Positions 52,324-60,658 of a stretch of DNA of 64,000 nt are shown in pieces. A model generated the notes under the pieces. That model was not told where the DNA came from, searched no databases, and saw nothing but the letters and a program-made list of their open reading frames with translations. The translations under genes and the position numbers were made by a program. The DNA is from Chitinophagaceae bacterium UBA1953. GTDB taxonomy: Bacteria > Bacteroidota > Bacteroidia > Chitinophagales > Chitinophagaceae. The DNA lies in the NCBI GenBank assembly GCA_002336115.1, contig DDEN01000050.1, forward strand, positions 62,001 to 126,000, given 5' to 3'. The stretch's first letter is position 1, and every line of letters begins with the position of its first letter.

Positions 52324-52404
52324 AGAATAAACAATCCCTGAAGTGATAAAATTAGGGAAATAAAATCTTATCGAACAAATACCGTTTTTTTGAAATTTGA
52401 TTTA

Positions 52405-53379
52405 TTAAAGAAAGCCGAGTAATTTATTTCTCGCATTTAAAAAGCGAAAACCGGCAGTTACAGAAAAATCAGTATTAAGCTGATGCATATTTTTTAAAAC
52501 GAGGTTCGCTTGTAACTTATCAACCGAAGCAGAGAAATAAACATAATAATCATTTCCGTTATAACCTGTATTTAGCCACGACTGTACACCAGTAACTGAA
52601 CTAAACCTGTTTGTATTATGGTTCAGCTCTTTCAGCAATCCTTTTCCCAATAGAATTGCCGGAGAAATCGTCCATTTCCCATTTGAAAAAACAAAACTGT
52701 AGTTATACCCAACTCTTGCAGTTAAAGAAATCCATCGTGGCGATGTAGAAAATAATTGTGAGGTTGGCACATCGGTAATTAAACTCCCATCAGGCTTTTT
52801 TAATTGAAGTTTTTGCCATAAAGGCGTTGCTTTTATAATTACACCACCGGAACTTTTTAATTGTTTCTCAGAAAAAGCAATTGCTTCTCTGAAAGAGAAA
52901 TGATTTGTATTCGAACACCACAATAATTCTGATCCTGCTTCTTTAAACAGTATATTCTTATCAACTGTATAATTATTCCTTTTGTAAGGAATCAATAAAC
53001 CATTGTACGAATTGTAATAAGGTCTTATCATAAATGGCCCGGTAAAAAATCTGAAATGAAGTGAATTGTACCTGAGCCTGGTTTGCTTATCGAGATAAGT
53101 ACCCGGCACTGCGAATGAATTTTCAACCGACAGCCATTTGTAGTTAAAAAAGAAACCTGCATAGCCACTGCTGTTAGCAAGCATTTCAACCCCTCTTCCC
53201 CTGTTGCCCGGCTTTGTAAAATCGAATTGAGTATGATAGATACCGGGGAACAACTCGATTACATTCTTTTTTTCAAAAGGTTTGATGTAAGCAGAATCTG
53301 TTTTGATAATTTGTGCATCTGCTGCAATGCTGCATATTAGAAAACAACCTACCGTTACTATCGGAAACCGTTTCTGCAT
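52405..53379 (-). CDS. DUF4421-like outer-membrane beta-barrel protein
   Basis: An exported protein of 324 residues with signal peptide (VGCFLICSIAADAQ) and alternating aromatic/polar beta-strand patterns throughout: SSGYAGFFFNYKWLSVENSF, YNSLHFRFFTGPFMIRPYY, GYNYSFVFSNGKWTISP and a final strand FSVTAGFRFLNARNK. The pattern fits the DUF4421 outer-membrane group of Bacteroidota. Its ATG overlaps the stop codon of the VirJ-like gene (TAATG), so the two are translationally coupled and probably act in the same envelope process as MprF upstream. Function unknown. Confidence 0.68.
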   Translation of the reverse strand: MQKRFPIVTVGCFLICSIAADAQIIKTDSAYIKPFEKKNVIELFPGIYHTQFDFTKPGNRGRGVEMLANSSGYAGFFFNYKWLSVENSFAVPGTYLDKQTRLRYNSLHFRFFTGPFMIRPYYNSYNGLLIPYKRNNYTVDKNILFKEAGSELLWCSNTNHFSFREAIAFSEKQLKSSGGVIIKATPLWQKLQLKKPDGSLITDVPTSQLFSTSPRWISLTARVGYNYSFVFSNGKWTISPAILLGKGLLKELNHNTNRFSSVTGVQSWLNTGYNGNDYYVYFSASVDKLQANLVLKNMHQLNTDFSVTAGFRFLNARNKLLGFL

Positions 53380-54041
53380 TAAATGAGTTTGATGATTTTC
53401 TTTACCAGTTCTTCTGTATTACCTTCAAATGAATGCCCACCGGGAAGTATAAGTCTTGAAAAGTTTTTCAGAATAACCTGTTCGGCACTAAAAGAAATAT
53501 CATTTTCCCCGAAAAGAATAGTTGTTTTTTGCGAACCCATTCTGTTAATTTCTGATAACACATCCATGCTTCTTTTTTTATTTGATCCAAGCATGTCGGA
53601 AAAATGGATTTCAAAATCGGTGGAAGAAGAAGGCGAAAGCATGATTACGCTACTTACCTTTTGTTTAATTTCATTAGGAAGTCGGTTTACAATAAAAGGC
53701 ATCACATCAGCCCCGAAAGAATAACCGATAAAAACAATCTGCCTGTTACTGTTTTCAGCAAGTTTGGTTTTTAAATACGCTGCAATATTTATTGTGGTAA
53801 GTTCAGGTGTCTTTTTATCCCAGAACCATGATTTTGAATTAAGCGCTGTTACTGCATACCCTGATTGATTGAGCAGTGTACAAAGAGATGTTGAAAAGCT
53901 GTTAAACCCACCATCGCCACTAATGTAAAAAATAACAGGCCTGACGGAAGCATAATTCCACTCTTTTAATGGCAATATATTCTGCGAGAACAATGATGCA
54001 GATAAAAAGCAAAAAAACAAAACAGCAAATCCTTTTTTCAT
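53379..54041 (-). CDS. VirJ/AcvB-like periplasmic alpha/beta hydrolase
   Basis: An exported protein of 220 residues. After the signal peptide (FFCFLSASLFSQ) comes VIFYISGDGGFNSFS, then YAVTALNSKSWFWDKKTPE, the nucleophile elbow GYSFGADVMPFIVNRLP (Ser in GxSxG), SVIMLSPSSSTDFEIHF, and a terminal GGHSFEGNT with the likely catalytic His. This is the VirJ/AcvB domain. In Agrobacterium and rhizobia, AcvB-type proteins are encoded beside lpiA (an MprF) and hydrolyse lysyl-phosphatidylglycerol. Here the gene follows mprF by 14 bases, so the same role is inferred. Confidence 0.86.
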   Translation of the reverse strand: MKKGFAVLFFCFLSASLFSQNILPLKEWNYASVRPVIFYISGDGGFNSFSTSLCTLLNQSGYAVTALNSKSWFWDKKTPELTTINIAAYLKTKLAENSNRQIVFIGYSFGADVMPFIVNRLPNEIKQKVSSVIMLSPSSSTDFEIHFSDMLGSNKKRSMDVLSEINRMGSQKTTILFGENDISFSAEQVILKNFSRLILPGGHSFEGNTEELVKKIIKLI

Positions 54042-54055
54042 TTGTTAAACATTGT

Positions 54056-56647
54056 TTAGGATAATGGTTTCATTACATGGTTTAAAGCTACAGGCAATTG
54101 CAACAAATCAAAATCATGATTATAAATAAGATATTTGTTCTGCCACCAGCTTGCATATTTCTCTTTAAACTCCCTCAGTCCCTGGTATTGATTAAAACGC
54201 CTGATACGAAGTGCTGCCATTTTCATAATCTGCTCAGCAGTATTTTCAGGCTGTTGTATTCCTGACATTGGAACCATTCCAAGATTCAGGAATAATTTTT
54301 TCCGCTGTTTTGCATATTCAATCATTTTTATAATCAGTGCATCCATTGCAGCACCGGGTGCGTCTGAAGTTTTACGAATAAGATCATACGTACATTCCTC
54401 TTCAGCATAATCAGGAATAATATTCAGAAAGGATTTTATGTTGCCGGTTTCATCAGTGAGAGTTATAATATCGTGTTTTTGTATTTCATTTCCATCAAAC
54501 ATTCCCTGCGAAAAAATCATTTCATGTTTGTTGTAATACGCCAGCCATTCATCTGAAACAGCTTTCAGTTTATTTACAAAATCCTGTTGATGTGGTGCTG
54601 TATGAACAGTGGTTGAATATCCTTTTTTTTGCAAACTGTTGAGCCCGTTACGGAGTGATTTTTTATCTTTCCCTTCCAATGTAAAAGCCGTTACATCAAG
54701 AATTGCCTCCTGTCCTATCATTAACTTTCTTTTCTTTAACTGGTTAAACCAGGGAATACTGTTTTCATCAACCCTGTAAAAAGCAGGTTTCAATCCCATT
54801 TTTCTGCATTCCTGTTCAAACTCAATCAGTACTTCCACTTTATGTTCATCTGCACAAACAGGATCTTCAAGTGCAATAGCAAACACTCCTGCAATACGGT
54901 ATGCAATAAAAGCATCGTGCCTGTCGGAAATAAAAATCAATTTGTCTTTACAGGCTTTAAAATAATCAGTTGATGAATTCCCATATTGCTGAAGCAAAAT
55001 CTCAATGTCTTTTTGTACAGGTTGCTTACCGGGATTATTTTTTACATGAGGCCGTATTAAAGCATACAGCAAAAATCCCCATGTAAGAAAACCAAGTACT
55101 CGTATAAAAACGATAAACTCCTTACCGAATTTTGTTAATGGATGAAGTGTATCATCATCAACAAGCAGAAATATTTTTAATGAATGAAGCACCGACTGCT
55201 TCCAGGTAAAATCAATACCCAGATGTTTCTGATCAATAAAATAGAACCCGATGAATCCAAGCAGCATAACTGATATGGCTACCGCAAATACCGTTGTAAA
55301 ACCAATCTGAGCCCACTTTGCCGAGCTTCTGATTCTGTATTGCGATGCTGTAAAGAGAAGCAAAAGAATTGTAACGCCGGCAAAAATAGCTTCTTCATAA
55401 TCCAATGCTTTGGTTAAATGCCCTACTAATGAAAATGAAGCCAGCGTTAAAGCAATTATCCAGGAATTTCGTAAACCACGAAATAAAAAAGCAGAGGTTA
55501 CCAGTAATGCAAGTCCGACATACAGAACCATGAGATTTGAAGCATGAATTGCGTCAAGCGGTAAAAACTCTTTCAGCAATCTTACACGCCAACGCTGTGG
55601 AGTTGTAACAACAGATATTATATTAATAATACCAAGTACAAAAGTTAATAAGGCAGGTGCAAGCCGTAGGAACAATTGTTTTCCTTTCCATAAATAAGTA
55701 AACAAACCTGCAACCAATGGCAACCAGAATTCAAATATCCGGTACAGGATTGTTGCCGATAATGCCTGCTCAACAGTATAGCCAAACTTCTGCAGAACAT
55801 AAAGCATTGATAGCTCGACAGCGCCCAGTCCACGAAGAAACGGCGAAACAATCATAAGCAAAACTGAAATAATGTATGCAGAGGCCGATGCAACAAATGA
55901 AGTATGGAAGCCCAATGCAAGCATTGCTATATATAAATGAAATATTCCGCAAAACTCAACACCAACAGAAAACAGGATTGCTGCCATGAGTTTTTTGTTG
56001 TTAACATTTGCTGCAAACAGCTCGTTTAATGAAGGGATTGCAGAAGGAAATTTCTTTTCAATAAACAAATAAATACTGCCCTTTTGTTTAATTGATCTGG
56101 CAATGAAATACAAAAGCGGAAGAAATATCAGTAACACAATCATGCTGATCCATACATCTCTTGTGCCTCCCTGGTGATGAAATATTGAAAGTATGATTAC
56201 GGGAAACCCAACTACTGCAACTGTGAGCAGCCCAATAAAACCAAATAAAGCACTTGCCTGATGTATTTGCGTTTGCGTTAACCCTTCTTTCCTGATTTGG
56301 GACGGAGTATATGCCAATGAACTAACCCCTCCTGCCGGAAGAAATACACTGATAAAGTTGCGCTTAAGAAAAAGTATGTTTGAGGATGACCAACTGATAT
56401 TCACTCCTATAGCTTTAAAACTCATTTTATAAATACCAGCCTGAAAAACAATATAAACAGAGGTGAGTAATGCGCCTGCACATAACCACCAACTATTTGC
56501 ACTTTCTATGTTGGGTATAATTTCCTGCAGTTCCTTGCGTTCGTTACGAAAAAAAAAGATGGCAATAATCACCATCAGTATGGCCAGTATTTCTTTCCAG
56601 TAAGTCTTTGCTGAAACTGATATTTTATTCTTAATTGCAGAAAGCAT
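54056..56647 (-). CDS. mprF: MprF-type phosphatidylglycerol aminoacyltransferase/flippase
   Basis: A bifunctional membrane protein of 863 residues. The N-terminal about 330 residues form the flippase domain (FLKRNFISVFLPAGGVSSLA, VSPFLRGLGAVELSMLYVLQ). More membrane helices follow to about 540, then the cytoplasmic aminoacyl-transferase domain (about 560-860): FISDRHDAFIAYRIAGVFAI, DKKSLRNGLNSLQKKGY and FLNLGMVPMSGIQ. MprF transfers an amino acid (often Lys or Ala) from tRNA to phosphatidylglycerol and flips the product, reducing negative surface charge. Amino-acid specificity is not readable here. It heads the operon mprF-virJ-DUF4421 and has a -7 box upstream. Confidence 0.93.
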   Translation of the reverse strand: MLSAIKNKISVSAKTYWKEILAILMVIIAIFFFRNERKELQEIIPNIESANSWWLCAGALLTSVYIVFQAGIYKMSFKAIGVNISWSSSNILFLKRNFISVFLPAGGVSSLAYTPSQIRKEGLTQTQIHQASALFGFIGLLTVAVVGFPVIILSIFHHQGGTRDVWISMIVLLIFLPLLYFIARSIKQKGSIYLFIEKKFPSAIPSLNELFAANVNNKKLMAAILFSVGVEFCGIFHLYIAMLALGFHTSFVASASAYIISVLLMIVSPFLRGLGAVELSMLYVLQKFGYTVEQALSATILYRIFEFWLPLVAGLFTYLWKGKQLFLRLAPALLTFVLGIINIISVVTTPQRWRVRLLKEFLPLDAIHASNLMVLYVGLALLVTSAFLFRGLRNSWIIALTLASFSLVGHLTKALDYEEAIFAGVTILLLLFTASQYRIRSSAKWAQIGFTTVFAVAISVMLLGFIGFYFIDQKHLGIDFTWKQSVLHSLKIFLLVDDDTLHPLTKFGKEFIVFIRVLGFLTWGFLLYALIRPHVKNNPGKQPVQKDIEILLQQYGNSSTDYFKACKDKLIFISDRHDAFIAYRIAGVFAIALEDPVCADEHKVEVLIEFEQECRKMGLKPAFYRVDENSIPWFNQLKKRKLMIGQEAILDVTAFTLEGKDKKSLRNGLNSLQKKGYSTTVHTAPHQQDFVNKLKAVSDEWLAYYNKHEMIFSQGMFDGNEIQKHDIITLTDETGNIKSFLNIIPDYAEEECTYDLIRKTSDAPGAAMDALIIKMIEYAKQRKKLFLNLGMVPMSGIQQPENTAEQIMKMAALRIRRFNQYQGLREFKEKYASWWQNKYLIYNHDFDLLQLPVALNHVMKPLS

Positions 56648-56687
56648 ACAACAGGTTTATGGGTTTTCAAACAATCTTACTGATAGT

Positions 56688-56696
56688 GCAAAATTA
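56688..56696 (-). promoter_or_regulatory. Bacteroidota -7 promoter box of the mprF operon
   Basis: Read leftward: TAATTTTGC, an exact TAnnTTTG match 40 bases upstream of the mprF ATG. Confidence 0.55.
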
Positions 56697-56781
56697 ATTA
56701 TGCTGTTTAGTGTTGCTGACTTTAATCGTTAAACAGGCAAAATTCATCGGCGGGTCATTATGCCCAAAAATATTCTGTATA

Positions 56782-56790
56782 TAGCTTTGC
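56782..56790 (+). promoter_or_regulatory. Bacteroidota -7 promoter box directly before an ATG
   Basis: TAGCTTTGC matches TAnnTTTG and ends four bases before the ATG at 56795. With the usual distance to the transcript start, the mRNA would begin at or next to the start codon. Confidence 0.5.
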
Positions 56791-56794
56791 TTTA

Positions 56795-57346
56795 ATGAAA
56801 TATTTATTATCAATCCTTCTTATTCTGTTTTTGCCAAACAGCCGGTCAACTGCACAATTTTCGGTTCAATATCAAAAGTTGTACAGTACCCATAATGATT
56901 GGTTTACTGGTATCGGTATTGCACAACATAAAAATATCAATCAACGATTTTCGGTTGGTGTTGGTATTGAGTATTCTCATGCTCCTTTACATAACGATAA
57001 TGGATGGGTGTTAACCAATCTTAATTTTGTTCCGGTTTTTGTAGATCTGAAATATCAGTGCCAGGAAAATAAACAGCTTCATCCCTATATCCATTTATCG
57101 CAGGGAATATCAATAATTTCTTATTTCAGAAAAGACAATTCAATTCAAACACCTTATAAAATTAAGGAAGCAGGTTACTATGCCTCTGGCGGAATGGGTG
57201 TGATAATCATGCTCAATTCTTTTATTTCTGTTGATGTTGAAACAGGAATAAAATCCTTTCATATTTCAGGCAACGATCTGGAAGTAAACCCACATGGCGT
57301 TGCCGGAAGCATTGGGATTATATTTTTCCAAAAAAGAAAGAAATAA
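56795..57346 (+). CDS. Small outer-membrane beta-barrel protein
   Basis: An exported protein of 183 residues. The signal peptide (YLLSILLILFLPNSRSTAQ) is followed by about eight amphipathic strands (FSVQYQKLY, WFTGIGIAQHKNI, RFSVGVGIEYSHA, NFVPVFVDLKYQ and others) and the terminal strand GVAGSIGIIFFQ. Layout and length suit OmpA/OmpX-like eight-strand barrels without a peptidoglycan-binding domain. No family name can be given with confidence. The signal peptide begins at once at this ATG, supporting the start and a leaderless or nearly leaderless message. A bidirectional terminator follows. Confidence 0.75.
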   Translation: MKYLLSILLILFLPNSRSTAQFSVQYQKLYSTHNDWFTGIGIAQHKNINQRFSVGVGIEYSHAPLHNDNGWVLTNLNFVPVFVDLKYQCQENKQLHPYIHLSQGISIISYFRKDNSIQTPYKIKEAGYYASGGMGVIIMLNSFISVDVETGIKSFHISGNDLEVNPHGVAGSIGIIFFQKRKK

Positions 57347-57374
57347 AAAGAGGATGACAAATGCCATCCTCTTT
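57347..57374. terminator. Bidirectional terminator
   Basis: AAAGAGGATG (57347-57356) and CATCCTCTTT (57365-57374) form a perfect 10-base stem with an 8-base loop between the convergent barrel-protein and TrpB2 genes. The stem ends in A/T runs on both sides. Confidence 0.85.
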
Positions 57375-57395
57375 CAATGTAAAATATAAAGTTGA

Positions 57396-58763
57396 CTAAG
57401 CTATTACCGGGGTGTTCAGTTCGGCAAGTGATGAGTTGATTTGTTCCTGTGTTACTTCAAAATCAACCAGCTTTCCTGTCAAATACTGATCGTACGAACT
57501 CATATCGAAATGACCATGACCGCAAAGGTTAAACAGGATGGTTTTTGAAACGCCCTCTTCATCAGCTTGTTTTGCCTGACGAACGACTTCAGCAATACCA
57601 TGATTTGCTTCAGGTGCAGGAATAATACCTTCTGTGCGTGCAAACAACACTCCTGCTTCAAAACATTCAATCTGGTTAATGGCATCGGCTTCAATAATTC
57701 CATCTTTCAGCAACTGGCTGATGATTGCACCTGCTCCATGATAACGCAAACCACCTGCATGGATTGGAGAAGGAACAAAGTTGTGACCTAATGTGTACAT
57801 TGGCAACAAAGGAGTCATACCAACTGTATCGCCAAAATCATAACGGAAAACCCCACGGGTTAATTTAGGACAAGAAGTTGGCTCAACAGCAACTGCTCTT
57901 ATTTTCTTGCCTTCAACTAATTTATCCTGCAAAAAAGGAAATGTAATACCTGCAAAGTTTGAACCTCCGCCAAACGGAGCAATCACAATATCAGGGTAGT
58001 CGCCTGCTTTTTCCAGTTGCTTTTTTGCTTCAAGACCAATAACCGTCTGGTGCATCAGCACATGGTTCAGCACACTTCCTAAAGCATATTTTGTGTCATC
58101 ATTTGTTGATGCAACTTCAACTGCTTCAGAAATTGCAATACCCAGACTTCCCGGAGAATCCGGGTCTTTTTCCAATACAATTCTTCCGGCCTGTGTAAGA
58201 TTGGTTGGCGATGGATGAACTGTTGCTCCCCATGTATTCATCATCAGTTTACGGTAAGGCTTGCCTTCATAACTTACTTTAACCATGAATACTTCGCACT
58301 CAATACCAAATAACTTACAGGCAAATGCAAGTGAGCTGCCCCACTGCCCTGCTCCGGTTTCGGTTGAAATTTTCTTTACACCTTCTTTTGCATTATAATA
58401 AGCCTGCGGAATGGCGGTGTTTGGCTTATGTGAGCCTGCAGGACTCACACCTTCGTATTTGTAATATATTTTTGATTTTGTGCCTAACGCTTTTTCCAGT
58501 TCGTAAGCACGGAATAACGGAGTTGGCCGCCAGATTGAATAAAGATTTCTTACTTCATCAGGAATTTCCACCCACTTTTCAGAAGTCACTTCCTGTTTTA
58601 TCAGTTCCATTGGAAATAATGGAGCAAGAGCATCGGGCCCGATTGGCTGCTGTGTTGCAGGATGCAGAGGCGGCAATGGTTTATTGGGCATATCTGCCAC
58701 AATGTTGTACCAATGTGTTGGGATTTCAGATTCGCTTAATGTAATTTTTCGCTGTTTCGACAT
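57396..58763 (-). CDS. TrpB2-type tryptophan synthase beta-like PLP enzyme
   Basis: A PLP enzyme of 455 residues of the TrpB2 branch, longer than the about 400 of TrpB1. N-terminal ESEIPTHWYNIVADMPNKPL is typical of TrpB2. RPTPLFRAYELEKAL follows, then the PLP Lys in GVSPAGSHKPNTA (about 112), ETGAGQWGSSLA, the phosphate loop APFGGGSNFAG, and HAGGLRYHGAGAIIS. TrpB2 enzymes make tryptophan from indole and serine without tight coupling to TrpA, and are thought to salvage indole or act on other substrates. No trpA or other trp gene is near, so it stands alone here. Confidence 0.92.
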   Translation of the reverse strand: MSKQRKITLSESEIPTHWYNIVADMPNKPLPPLHPATQQPIGPDALAPLFPMELIKQEVTSEKWVEIPDEVRNLYSIWRPTPLFRAYELEKALGTKSKIYYKYEGVSPAGSHKPNTAIPQAYYNAKEGVKKISTETGAGQWGSSLAFACKLFGIECEVFMVKVSYEGKPYRKLMMNTWGATVHPSPTNLTQAGRIVLEKDPDSPGSLGIAISEAVEVASTNDDTKYALGSVLNHVLMHQTVIGLEAKKQLEKAGDYPDIVIAPFGGGSNFAGITFPFLQDKLVEGKKIRAVAVEPTSCPKLTRGVFRYDFGDTVGMTPLLPMYTLGHNFVPSPIHAGGLRYHGAGAIISQLLKDGIIEADAINQIECFEAGVLFARTEGIIPAPEANHGIAEVVRQAKQADEEGVSKTILFNLCGHGHFDMSSYDQYLTGKLVDFEVTQEQINSSLAELNTPVIA

Positions 58764-59236
58764 GATCTATTGATTTGCAGTTAAGGTAAGTAAAATGTAA
58801 ATGTGTGCAAAAAAATGCCAATGCTGAATAGAAAACACAAAGCAGAAACAGCAGTATTTGTATTATTCTACCGGATGTAAAAATTCCGGATACATTTTTT
58901 AAGGTTGGCATATATACTGTTAGCAACAACTACAAATTTTTCATTCGTTTTTCAAATTCGAAGATGGTTTTTAGATACTGCTTATTTAAACCTGTTTAAC
59001 CATAAATTTAATCCGGGAAACGATAACTATTTATGATTATTTATCACTCAATTAGTTTTTCAATTTCGTTGTTTGTTAAATTTTGAATGTTTCTTGTTAT
59101 CCGATCAATGTCCGGCGTTATAATATTGAAAGATAAACTTGTAACACAACATCCCCATTAACTATTTGCTTAGCATCAGTTTTATCTGTTGAGATATGTT
59201 GTTGAGAAAAAGTAACCTGGTTATTTGTGCAAATGC
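58764..59236. other. Gene-free stretch with a coding remnant and part of a repeat
   Basis: Between the TrpB2 gene and the short chimeric gene, no intact gene was found. The stretch includes a CCGGA/TCCGG hairpin near 58871-58889, a probable leftward coding remnant at 59044-59147 and the left part of the 128-base direct repeat from 59200. The rest is AT-rich with no recognised signal. Confidence 0.6.
59044..59147 (-). pseudogene. Possible 3' coding remnant
   Basis: Read leftward, an open frame without start codon ends in TGA at 59044-59046 and encodes about 33 residues including FNIITPDIDRITRNIQNL and NNEIEKLIE, which reads like a natural C-terminus. An in-frame stop closes the frame shortly upstream. 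It may be the tail of a gene lost when the neighbouring repeat arrived. The family is not recognised. Confidence 0.3.
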
Positions 59237-59327
59237 TCAGCTATAGTTTTTCAAATACCCGATACAATCGGGGGCGTTTTGAATGGCATCAAGTGATCCA
59301 AAATACAGCGGAACACTTGTGCCAGAG
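59200..59327. repeat. 128-base direct repeat, copy 1
   Basis: Identical to 61901-62028 except at three positions when compared base by base. It contains a CCCGAT-ACA-ATCGGG palindrome. Read leftward, its right-hand 91 bases encode the peptide ending DAIQNAPDCIGYLKNYS and its stop codon; the remaining bases are non-coding. The two copies are 2701 bases apart in direct orientation. Confidence 0.9.
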
Positions 59328-59467
59328 TGGGAATTAAATTTTGATTTATAATTATTTTCTTGAAAGCCCAATAAACCATATACGTTAAGCCTGTTATTTT
59401 TTTGAGCTATTAGAGTAGAAACAAATGAAAATGTTGCAAATAAAATTACTGTTGTGATCTTTTTCAT
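59237..59467 (-). CDS. Short exported chimeric ORF (barrel-protein N-terminus joined to repeat)
   Basis: A 76-residue frame. Residues 1-21 are a signal peptide (ILFATFSFVSTLIAQ); 22-46 look like the start of an outer-membrane barrel protein (NRLNVYGLLGFQENNYKSKF). The remaining about 30 residues (GTSVPLYFGSLDAIQ, NAPDCIGYLKNYS) are encoded entirely within the 128-base repeat. The switch falls at the repeat border (59327/59328), so the frame is probably a truncated barrel-protein gene closed by repeat sequence. It lies 20 bases after the four-helix membrane gene on the same strand. Whether it is expressed is unknown. Confidence 0.5.
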   Translation of the reverse strand: MKKITTVILFATFSFVSTLIAQKNNRLNVYGLLGFQENNYKSKFNSHSGTSVPLYFGSLDAIQNAPDCIGYLKNYS

Positions 59468-59487
59468 TTGAATATAACTTTCAGAAG

Positions 59488-60141
59488 TTATTTGTATTCC
59501 TTAATCTGATTCAGTAAATCCATTGATTTCATTAGTGGCATCCACTCTTTAGTATTAAAGATGTACTTAAACCATTTCTTGTCTTTATTTTCGTATTTGA
59601 TATTAACGAAAAGCCACAATGCTAAAGTTGTAAATGAGATAGTAATAACACCCTGGAGCAGCCATAAAAACAAATGACCACTTTCCGGCATTGCACTTCG
59701 CCAATAAAATGTTGTCCACAGAGGAAGTTGCAGAATTAATAATCGTACTACAAATAGAGTTGTTGATTTTAGTTTTGCTATTTTTTCCTGAGTTTCAAGA
59801 ATTGGTTCATCCACGCTTATCTGATAAATTGTTATTGTTTGATAGAGATAAACAATCAAAGCAACTGCGGTTAAAATTACCTGCAGAGCTGCCGAGTATA
59901 AAAAAAACAGGCTAACATCATTATAATTAAATAAAAATAACTTTATTACCAATGCGCCAGCAATACCAACCCAAAATGCAGCAATTACAATTGCTAATAT
60001 TTTAATTGGCTTCATTGATGAAATCAATGATTGTGCTTTTATTTTAAGCAGTTCGTCAGCATTTTTTCTGTTGAGACGAAATTCGTCCTCAATCGTTTTA
60101 TCTTTCGATTTCCAAAGATTAATGATTTCTATATCTTCCAT
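59488..60141 (-). CDS. Four-helix membrane protein paired with an ECF sigma factor
   Basis: A 217-residue protein with a soluble N-terminus (about 1-42, IINLWKSKDKTIEDEFRLNR), four membrane helices (about 46-68, 77-98, 127-145, 155-176) and a short basic C-terminus. It starts one base after the sigma gene's stop, so the pair is translationally coupled. The position is that of an anti-sigma factor; the N-terminal helix could bind sigma, but there is no zinc-binding motif and no large external domain. Function is inferred from position only. Confidence 0.6.
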   Translation of the reverse strand: MEDIEIINLWKSKDKTIEDEFRLNRKNADELLKIKAQSLISSMKPIKILAIVIAAFWVGIAGALVIKLFLFNYNDVSLFFLYSAALQVILTAVALIVYLYQTITIYQISVDEPILETQEKIAKLKSTTLFVVRLLILQLPLWTTFYWRSAMPESGHLFLWLLQGVITISFTTLALWLFVNIKYENKDKKWFKYIFNTKEWMPLMKSMDLLNQIKEYK

Positions 60142-60142
60142 T

Positions 60143-60655
60143 TTAATTGTTTTTATTCAGTTTAAATTTCTCTTTCAGTTTTTGTTTTATTCTTGCAATT
60201 TTTGTTGACACATTGGTTTCTGTAATGCCAATAATTTCAGCAATTTCTTTGTAGCTCTTTTCTTCAAGATAAAGCAACATCAGCGCCTTATCAATTTCAT
60301 TAAGCTCTGAAATAAACCGTTGAAGTAAACCAAAATTTGTTTCTTTTTCTTCGTAATCACAGTTATCAGAAAACTCAAAAACATTTGCCTCCAATGGAAT
60401 TGCTATTTTCAGTCTGCTGTTTTCTTTTCTGTAAAATGAAATTGAAACATTTAATGCTATACGATAAATCCAGGTTGAATATTTATTATCCGTTTTGTAG
60501 TTTTCAAACGCCTTCCACAGTTGTATATAAATTTCCTGAATAAGATCATTTCTGTCTGCGGGTTTTTGGCAGTACGCATTAACCACTTTGTAAAGAATGC
60601 CTTTGTGTGTATCAATAACAGAAATGAACAGGTCGCTTTTTTCCCGAATATCCAT
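60143..60655 (-). CDS. ECF RNA polymerase sigma factor
   Basis: A 170-residue group 4 sigma factor. Region 2: HKGILYKVVNAYCQKPADRN, DLIQEIYIQLWKAFENYK and YSTWIYRIALNVSISFYRKE. Region 4: LNEIDKALMLLYLEEKSYKE with the helix-turn-helix IAEIIGITETNVSTKIARIK. It lies 3 bases after the upstream alpha/beta hydrolase gene and 1 base before the four-helix membrane gene, making a compact three-gene unit hydrolase-sigma-membrane protein. Confidence 0.93.
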   Translation of the reverse strand: MDIREKSDLFISVIDTHKGILYKVVNAYCQKPADRNDLIQEIYIQLWKAFENYKTDNKYSTWIYRIALNVSISFYRKENSRLKIAIPLEANVFEFSDNCDYEEKETNFGLLQRFISELNEIDKALMLLYLEEKSYKEIAEIIGITETNVSTKIARIKQKLKEKFKLNKNN

Positions 60656-60658
60656 TTT

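Noticed and set aside
58726..58929. 67-codon leftward frame upstream of the TrpB2 gene
   Set aside because: It overlaps the TrpB2 start out of frame, and it crosses a CCGGA/TCCGG hairpin without any recognisable motif.
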